Virus record (IMG/VR): IMGVR_UViG_3300027522_000021
Coordinates: 1-29,111 of that record
Length of the DNA stretch: 29,111 bases
DNA from: a virus
Reading direction: 5' to 3' (one strand)
A model generated the notes under the pieces. It had not been told where the DNA came from and made no database searches. It worked only from the letters and a program-made list of their open reading frames with translations. How positions within the stretch are numbered: position 1 is the stretch's first letter; every line of letters begins with the position of its first letter. Below are positions 24,700-29,111 of the stretch, piece by piece. Position numbers and translations under genes: made by a program.

Positions 24700-25674
24700 A
24701 TGTCAGACAATAAACAAATAAATCCAAGAAGACCTATCCCCGCAAGCGGATACGACCGTTTACTTAATAATATTACACCTACAGTAGCTGGTACTAATCC
24801 TCCAGAAACAAGACCAAATGTAAATAGAGGAAGAATAACTACTCGTAAAGACGATACAGTACAAGATATTTCAATTGGTCTTCAAGACCATGATGAAGCA
24901 ATAATGTTTTACTTTAATAATGTTATTAAACCTTCAGTTATTATAAATGGTAATAGAACAAATGTTCCTATAATTTATGGTTCACCTGAAAGATGGAAAT
25001 CAGTTCAAAAAGATGGTTTTTATAGAGATAAAGAAGGTAAAAGACAATCTCCCTTAATTATGTTTAAGAGAAATAGTGTTGAAAAAAGAAGAGATTTAGG
25101 TAATAAATTAGATGGTAATAACCCACAATTATATTATACCTTTCAAGAAAAATATTCTAAAAAAAATACATATGATAATTTCTCAGTTTTACAAAATAGA
25201 ATACCACAAAAAGAATTCCACACTGTAGTAGTTCCTGATTTTGTTAATATAAACTATACATGTATAATGTTCACAGCTTATATAACTCAAATGAATAAAT
25301 TAATTGAAATGATCAACTATACATCAGACTCATATTGGGGGGATAAAGAAAAATTTAAATTTAATGCAAAAATAGATAAATATCAAGATACTATTGAATT
25401 AGCTCAAGGTAGTCAAAGAATAATTAAATCTACATTTGACTTAAAACTTCAAGGATATTTAGTACCAGATAGTATTAATAAAGAATTAACTAAAAAACCA
25501 CAAAAATTCTTTAGTAAATCAACAGTAGTATTTAATAGCGAATTGTCTGTTGTACCTACAGGAGTTTCTATGACAAGAGAACAAGTAAGAGCAGCAACAG
25601 GAGCACAAAACATACAACAAATAGGAACAGGAGTAGGATATACTCAAATAGGTATAAATAATCAAATAGCATAA
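24700..25674 (+). CDS. Tail completion / sheath stabiliser (gp15-like)
   Basis: A 324-aa protein. Residues 64-122 (AIMFYFNNVIKPSVIINGNR … VPIIYGSPERW … SPLIMFKRNSVEKR) match the gp15 plan: an exposed strand, VPI-x-Y-(G/A)-(S/x)-x-E-(R/H)-W, then an M/L-F-K block. Residues 187-260 (YTCIMFTAYITQMNKLIEMI … FKFNAKIDKYQDTIEL … STFDLKLQGYLVP) match its second half. The C-terminus is Gly/Gln-rich. gp15 caps the tail tube and joins it to the neck. T4 gp15 is 272 aa. Starts 1 base after gp14 stops. Confidence 0.8.
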   Translation: MSDNKQINPRRPIPASGYDRLLNNITPTVAGTNPPETRPNVNRGRITTRKDDTVQDISIGLQDHDEAIMFYFNNVIKPSVIINGNRTNVPIIYGSPERWKSVQKDGFYRDKEGKRQSPLIMFKRNSVEKRRDLGNKLDGNNPQLYYTFQEKYSKKNTYDNFSVLQNRIPQKEFHTVVVPDFVNINYTCIMFTAYITQMNKLIEMINYTSDSYWGDKEKFKFNAKIDKYQDTIELAQGSQRIIKSTFDLKLQGYLVPDSINKELTKKPQKFFSKSTVVFNSELSVVPTGVSMTREQVRAATGAQNIQQIGTGVGYTQIGINNQIA

Positions 25675-25675
25675 A

Positions 25676-26245
25676 ATGGCAAAATACAACAGAACAACAT
25701 TAAAAGGATACTTCGAAACAGGCGATATACCCTCACAAGCACAGTATGGTGATTTAATAGATAGTAAATTAAACTTATCAGACACAGGAACCCAAGTAGT
25801 AGAAGGAACAATAAGTTCTTCTTTTTTAGAAGTAGCTAACCATATAACAGCCTCAGGTAATATAAGTGCAAGTGGTATTTTAACAGCAGAAGGATTAGTA
25901 ATCTCTGATGATGCAACTATTACGGACGATCTAACAGTTAATGGAAATGCAATTATTAATGGATCTATAACAGGACCAACTAGATTTACATTTGATTCTG
26001 GTGAATATATTGACACAGCTGATGGTGTTATTACAACAGGGGTTGATGATGGTTTATTTGTACAATCTAACATAACAGCCTCAGGTAATATAAGCGCAAG
26101 TTTTACATCCACAGGTTCTTTTGGTTCAGCAATGTTAACAAATTTACCAACAGTTGAACCTTTAGTATCAGGTGCCTTATGGTTATCCGGTAGTGGGGGT
26201 GGATCGGCTTCAGGCTCAAAATACTTAATGGTATTTAACGGATAA
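25676..26245 (+). CDS. Fibre-like structural protein with ITASGNISASG repeats
   Basis: A 189-aa protein beginning MAKYNRTTLKGYFETGDIPS, a start that I recall in marine phage structural proteins. After residue 55 it carries ITASGNISASG twice, with low-complexity Ser/Gly/Thr strands between (ILTAEGLVISDDATITDDLT, NGSITGPTRFTF). It ends in GSASGSKYLMVFNG. Composition and repeat suggest a tail-fibre or baseplate-associated trimeric beta-helix protein. Starts 1 base after gp15 stops. It shares its repeat at DNA level with the gene at 27217. Confidence 0.75.
   Translation: MAKYNRTTLKGYFETGDIPSQAQYGDLIDSKLNLSDTGTQVVEGTISSSFLEVANHITASGNISASGILTAEGLVISDDATITDDLTVNGNAIINGSITGPTRFTFDSGEYIDTADGVITTGVDDGLFVQSNITASGNISASFTSTGSFGSAMLTNLPTVEPLVSGALWLSGSGGGSASGSKYLMVFNG
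25841..26100 (+). repeat. Two copies of a 35-nt fibre repeat
   Basis: Copies at 25841-25875 and 26069-26100 of a 35-nt unit encoding ITASGNISASG. The nucleotide match to copies in the gene at 27217 is nearly exact. Confidence 0.8.
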
Positions 26246-26248
26246 TAA

Positions 26249-26611
26249 ATGGCAAAAATAAAATGGGAAGATGCAGATTTTAAATGGAATATTGCACCCC
26301 CCAGTGAAGATTATAAAGTAGGTTTTAAAGCATCTAAATTTCCATATACTTGGAATGATGTAGCTTTAGTTGAAGAAGCAGTAGAAGCAGTAGAAGCCTT
26401 AGGAGGTGGGGGTGTTATAGAAGATGACATGCCTTGGATGCGAGACGAAGAAAAGAAAAAACGTCTTGTTAAATTAGTTTGTAAGATTCAAGGAAAAACA
26501 TACAAAGAAACTAAAGAAATCCAAGACTATAAAATCAAAGTTTCTGACATAAAATTATTAGCAGAAAAAGTATTAGGTATTGAAGTACTAACAGAAAATA
26601 TCAAGTTTTAA
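26249..26611 (+). CDS. Unrecognised small structural-region protein, 120 aa
   Basis: A 120-aa protein. The N-terminus is Trp-rich (KIKWEDADFKWNIAPPS … KFPYTWNDVALVEEAVEAVEAL). A Gly linker precedes MPWMRDEEKKKRLVKLVCKI (residues 62-81), then helical/strand stretch to VLGIEVLTENIKF. No catalytic motif. It starts 3 bases after the previous stop. Between two fibre-type genes; a chaperone or small structural protein is possible but unproven. Confidence 0.65.
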   Translation: MAKIKWEDADFKWNIAPPSEDYKVGFKASKFPYTWNDVALVEEAVEAVEALGGGGVIEDDMPWMRDEEKKKRLVKLVCKIQGKTYKETKEIQDYKIKVSDIKLLAEKVLGIEVLTENIKF

Positions 26612-26620
26612 TATTTATTT

Positions 26621-26632
26621 TATATTTATAAC
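26621..26632 (+). promoter_or_regulatory. Candidate late-promoter motif
   Basis: TATATTTATAAC, identical over 12 bases to the portal-gene copy and 11 bases before the ATG at 26644. Confidence 0.45.
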
Positions 26633-26643
26633 AAAACAACTTT

Positions 26644-27204
26644 ATGTATAAATTATTTACGGACAAGTCTGAACTCTTTGAGTGTGACATTAAATTAGAG
26701 GGTGCCAGTTTAAGTAAATCAAAAGCACGTTTAGTAGTTGAAACTTCTGACTACTCTTTACTTTTTAACGGATCTATTAGTTCCGGTGGAAAATGTGAAA
26801 TTCCTATTAGAAAATTAAAAGGATTAATTGATGAAAACACTTCAGGTAACATTCGTTTAGAAGTTATTGCTGAAGACACTTATTTTACACCATGGGAAAG
26901 TGACTTTGAAGTAGATGCAAGTAAAAAAGTAACTGTTGAAGTTAAATCACAAACAACTAAAAAACCTATTGTAGAAACTAAAGTAAGGGTTAAAGTTAAG
27001 AATGAAAAACCAACAATTACTGAAACACAACACGTTATAAATTTATTCAAACTTTTAATAAAAGACGATATAAACGTAGACAATATTTCTTATAAGCGTA
27101 ACGCACTAAACAATATAGTAGCAACATACCTACAAGAAAATACCGTGAAAAACACAGATAAAGTGATAAGGGGTGTATTAAAAGTTCTTGAAAAACAAAA
27201 ATAA
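26644..27204 (+). CDS. Beta-sandwich plus helical C-terminus protein, 186 aa
   Basis: Residues 1-105 alternate strands (YKLFTDKSELFECDIKLEGA, RLVVETSDYSLLFNGSIS, GNIRLEVIAEDTYFTPWES) and resemble an Ig-like/beta-sandwich domain. A Lys/Thr linker follows, then residues 128-186 form a helical bundle (HVINLFKLLIKDD … VIRGVLKVLEKQK). I recall similar hypothetical proteins in T4-superfamily marine phages, but the role is unknown. A promoter-like motif lies upstream. A virion adaptor role is inferred from place. Confidence 0.68.
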   Translation: MYKLFTDKSELFECDIKLEGASLSKSKARLVVETSDYSLLFNGSISSGGKCEIPIRKLKGLIDENTSGNIRLEVIAEDTYFTPWESDFEVDASKKVTVEVKSQTTKKPIVETKVRVKVKNEKPTITETQHVINLFKLLIKDDINVDNISYKRNALNNIVATYLQENTVKNTDKVIRGVLKVLEKQK

Positions 27205-27216
27205 AAATGGTTATAA

Positions 27217-29111
27217 ATGAGCGTAAACGATTTAACGGATCAAAACATACAGGACACTTATAAAAGAGTAGTCCAAACAGACGGGACTAACCTAGCAGAC
27301 GGAACAGGTAGTCTTCTTCCAATTTCATTTGATGGAAATAATGTAACTATTTCAGGCTCTATAACAGCCAATGAATACATTGTGTCTTCTTCTGTTACTA
27401 ACATAGTAATTGCAACTAAATCAGGCTCAACTGCCTTTGGTGATTCCACAGATGATATCCATCAATTTACAGGAAGTGTAAATATATCAGGAAATATAAG
27501 TGCAAGTGGAAACATGTCAATGAAGGGCATTCTTAATTCAGGCGCTACTTTAACTACTCATCTAACTGCATCAGGTAATATATCAGCAATAGGTGATATA
27601 GTTGCCACTAATATAAACGGTACTAGGTTATCCCAAGGTGGTATTCTCATTGGATCTATATTTTCTAAAATTGCAGGAGGTTCAGAAATAGTAACAGTAG
27701 GAGCAGTAAATGCTGGTTCTATAACATCCGGATTTACATCAATAGATGTAGGGGAAGGAGCTATTACTACAACCGGAACTTTAACTGGTGGAGCTTTTGT
27801 TGCAACAGGAAATACAACGCTAGGTAATGCTATTACTGATACTCATACATTTACAGGCCATATAACAGCCTCAGGTAATATAAGTGCAAGTGGTAATATA
27901 TATGCACAAACCTATAGTATATTAGGTACGGGCATAATAAGTCAACTTACAGATTTAGGAGGAACGACTACTCTTAACATTGGGAATGTGAATAATTCTA
28001 CTGAAATTGAAGGAACAAATATAAAATTAGATGCACCAGTAACAGCATCAGGTAATATAAGTGCAAGTGGAGATGTATTTGCTGGTCATGTAAGAGCAGC
28101 TACAAATTTTGGACTTAAAGACAGTGGAGGAACTTTTAGACATTTTGCAAGAGCGGCTAATAGTACAAATGAATTAGAAATAGGCAATACAAATTTTACA
28201 GACGGAATAGTATTAATAGGAAATATAACAGCCTCAGGAAATATAAGTTCAAGTGGACAGGTACAAGCAAATACTTTTAATGTAAAATCAGGAACTAGTA
28301 ATGCAAGTTATAAACATAATGGGGTAAAGATTATTCACTTTGATAATGCATTTGTTTTTGGAAGAGGTCCATCAGATACAGTAATATCTGGTTCAACAAT
28401 TAGTTTGGGTAATCCAGGAGATTCTGCTCATGTAACAGCCTCAGGTAATATAAGTGCAAGTGGGAATATTATAGGTGCACAAATGATACCATCAAATTTA
28501 GTAGCAGGTGGTAATAGTAGTATAGATGGAAAATTACATGTAGGAGGAACAGCTCAACCAAGTGGAATACTTAAAGTAACAGGTACATCAGAATTTACCT
28601 CTCATATAACAGCCTCAGGTAATATAAGTGCAAGTGGAAATATATATTCTGCAAATGAAAAGACAATTAATTATGGTGTTTACCTTAAATCTACAAATGC
28701 AACTAAATGGTGGGGTCCTAAAAAATTCGGAGTCCAAGGATCTGGCCTATGGAACCAATCTTATGCTAATGCCGGCTCTGGCACCGAACCAAGTAGGTTA
28801 TTTCTAAACACAGGATTTGCAATTACCGAAAAGGCTAAGTTTGTTAGATTTCATGTTTCAGCAGTAGTAAATACAGGTACTGCAGACCTCCCAATAACGG
28901 CTTCGTTTGCAGTTATTGATTCTGTATTAGATACAGATCAAACAACTAACCCTTTATTGGTACATTTGGATTCTGGAAGTGCTATAACAGATAGTGATGG
29001 AAGTAATTATGATCAGATACAAATATCCTCTAGTTTAGGAGCAGGAACAGTAATACCAAAAAACTCCATGGTATATCCTAGATTCAAATGGGGTATAGAT
29101 CAAACATCCTC
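27217..29111 (+). CDS. Tail-fibre-like repeat protein (3' partial)
   Basis: The frame opens at ATG 27217 (MSVNDLTDQNIQDTYKRVVQ) and stays open for 631 codons to the window edge. After a short N-terminal attachment-like region (residues 1-50) it carries repeats of (H/N)(I/V)TASGNISASG at about 30-75-residue intervals, separated by beta-rich variable segments (e.g. LNIGNVNNSTEIEGTNIKLD). From about residue 485 the repeats stop and a new globular part begins (YGVYLKSTNATKWWGPKKFG, GFAITEKAKFVRFHVSAVVN), probably a receptor-binding or capping domain. Fits a trimeric phage tail fibre. A competing ATG at 27207 gives only 18 codons and is rejected. Confidence 0.85.
   Translation, partial: MSVNDLTDQNIQDTYKRVVQTDGTNLADGTGSLLPISFDGNNVTISGSITANEYIVSSSVTNIVIATKSGSTAFGDSTDDIHQFTGSVNISGNISASGNMSMKGILNSGATLTTHLTASGNISAIGDIVATNINGTRLSQGGILIGSIFSKIAGGSEIVTVGAVNAGSITSGFTSIDVGEGAITTTGTLTGGAFVATGNTTLGNAITDTHTFTGHITASGNISASGNIYAQTYSILGTGIISQLTDLGGTTTLNIGNVNNSTEIEGTNIKLDAPVTASGNISASGDVFAGHVRAATNFGLKDSGGTFRHFARAANSTNELEIGNTNFTDGIVLIGNITASGNISSSGQVQANTFNVKSGTSNASYKHNGVKIIHFDNAFVFGRGPSDTVISGSTISLGNPGDSAHVTASGNISASGNIIGAQMIPSNLVAGGNSSIDGKLHVGGTAQPSGILKVTGTSEFTSHITASGNISASGNIYSANEKTINYGVYLKSTNATKWWGPKKFGVQGSGLWNQSYANAGSGTEPSRLFLNTGFAITEKAKFVRFHVSAVVNTGTADLPITASFAVIDSVLDTDQTTNPLLVHLDSGSAITDSDGSNYDQIQISSSLGAGTVIPKNSMVYPRFKWGIDQTS
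27487..28637 (+). repeat. Seven copies of the 35-nt fibre repeat
   Basis: Copies at 27487-27509 (part), 27559-27590 (degenerate), 27859-27893, 28036-28070, 28222-28256, 28429-28463 and 28603-28637. The unit encodes (I/V)TASGNISASG. The copies at 27859 and 28603 are identical to the one at 25841 over 35 bases. Confidence 0.85.

Noticed and set aside
25519-26112. 197-codon minus-strand frame
   Set aside because: Antisense of gp15 end and fibre gene; caused by repeat composition, no recognisable domain.
27207-27263. ATG at 27207 as start of a gene
   Set aside because: It ends after 18 codons; the ATG at 27217 opens the long fibre frame.
27487-28637. CRISPR array or diversity-generating retroelement
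   Set aside because: The repeats are in frame within a coding gene at irregular spacing, and no cas gene, reverse transcriptase or template repeat is visible.
1-29111. tRNA, rRNA, integrase, attachment site or insertion sequence
   Set aside because: None was recognised on reading; a tRNA scan was not run, so a tRNA could be missed but little noncoding space exists.

Overview
The window is about 29 kb of AT-rich DNA from a tailed, contractile-tail phage of the T4 superfamily, probably marine. Every gene I accept lies on the + strand, and they are packed with gaps or overlaps of a few bases. Marker genes are recognisable from conserved motifs: large terminase (gp17), portal (gp20), prohead protease (gp21), scaffold (gp22), major capsid protein (gp23), neck proteins (gp13, gp14), tail-completion protein (gp15), PhoH and a tail-fibre-like protein. 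Start codons are almost never preceded by a Shine-Dalgarno sequence. They follow A-rich stretches (…aataaaaATG), as is usual in Bacteroidota. With the Bacteroidota-like outer-membrane protein, this makes a marine flavobacterial host the best guess, but it is an inference.

Layout. (1) 1-9472: virion-accessory block, starting with a 5'-truncated large protein that joins a HAD phosphatase-like domain to a KxDG nucleotidyltransferase-like domain. Then come a mostly unrecognised run of proteins, many with a short basic amphipathic N-terminus ending in a gp21-type (L/I)xE cleavage-like site, a zinc-finger protein, an HExxH metallopeptidase and a GTA-type holin. The block ends near a strong terminator at 9535-9570. 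(2) 9598-12146: four accessory genes: FAD-dependent dehydrogenase, a small GPA-motif protein, a SET-domain protein and a P-loop kinase. (3) 12155-17852: terminase, portal, three small core-like proteins and prohead protease. (4) 17853-18850: insertion with a structured leader, a secreted beta-barrel outer-membrane protein and a two-TM peptide, closed by a UUCG terminator. (5) 18999-21867: scaffold and major capsid protein, then a terminator. (6) 21948-25674: PhoH, gp13, a small protein, gp14 and gp15. (7) 25676-29111: fibre-type proteins carrying a near-identical 35-nt repeat. The last gene runs off the window.

How it fits together. Terminase pumps DNA through the portal into a prohead built of gp23 around a gp22 core. 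gp21 then cleaves many (L/I)xE sites, which are visible in the capsid protein, scaffold, protease, portal tail and several small proteins. gp13/14/15 join head and tail. A recurring TATATKTATAA-like motif just upstream of terminase, portal, the 280-aa core-like gene, phoH, gp13 and a pre-fibre gene, and in both long leaders, is a candidate late promoter. The most promising novelty is the set of proteins with capsid-targeting-like N-termini, which may be cargo packaged inside the capsid. The outer-membrane protein cassette inside the head module is the next most interesting.
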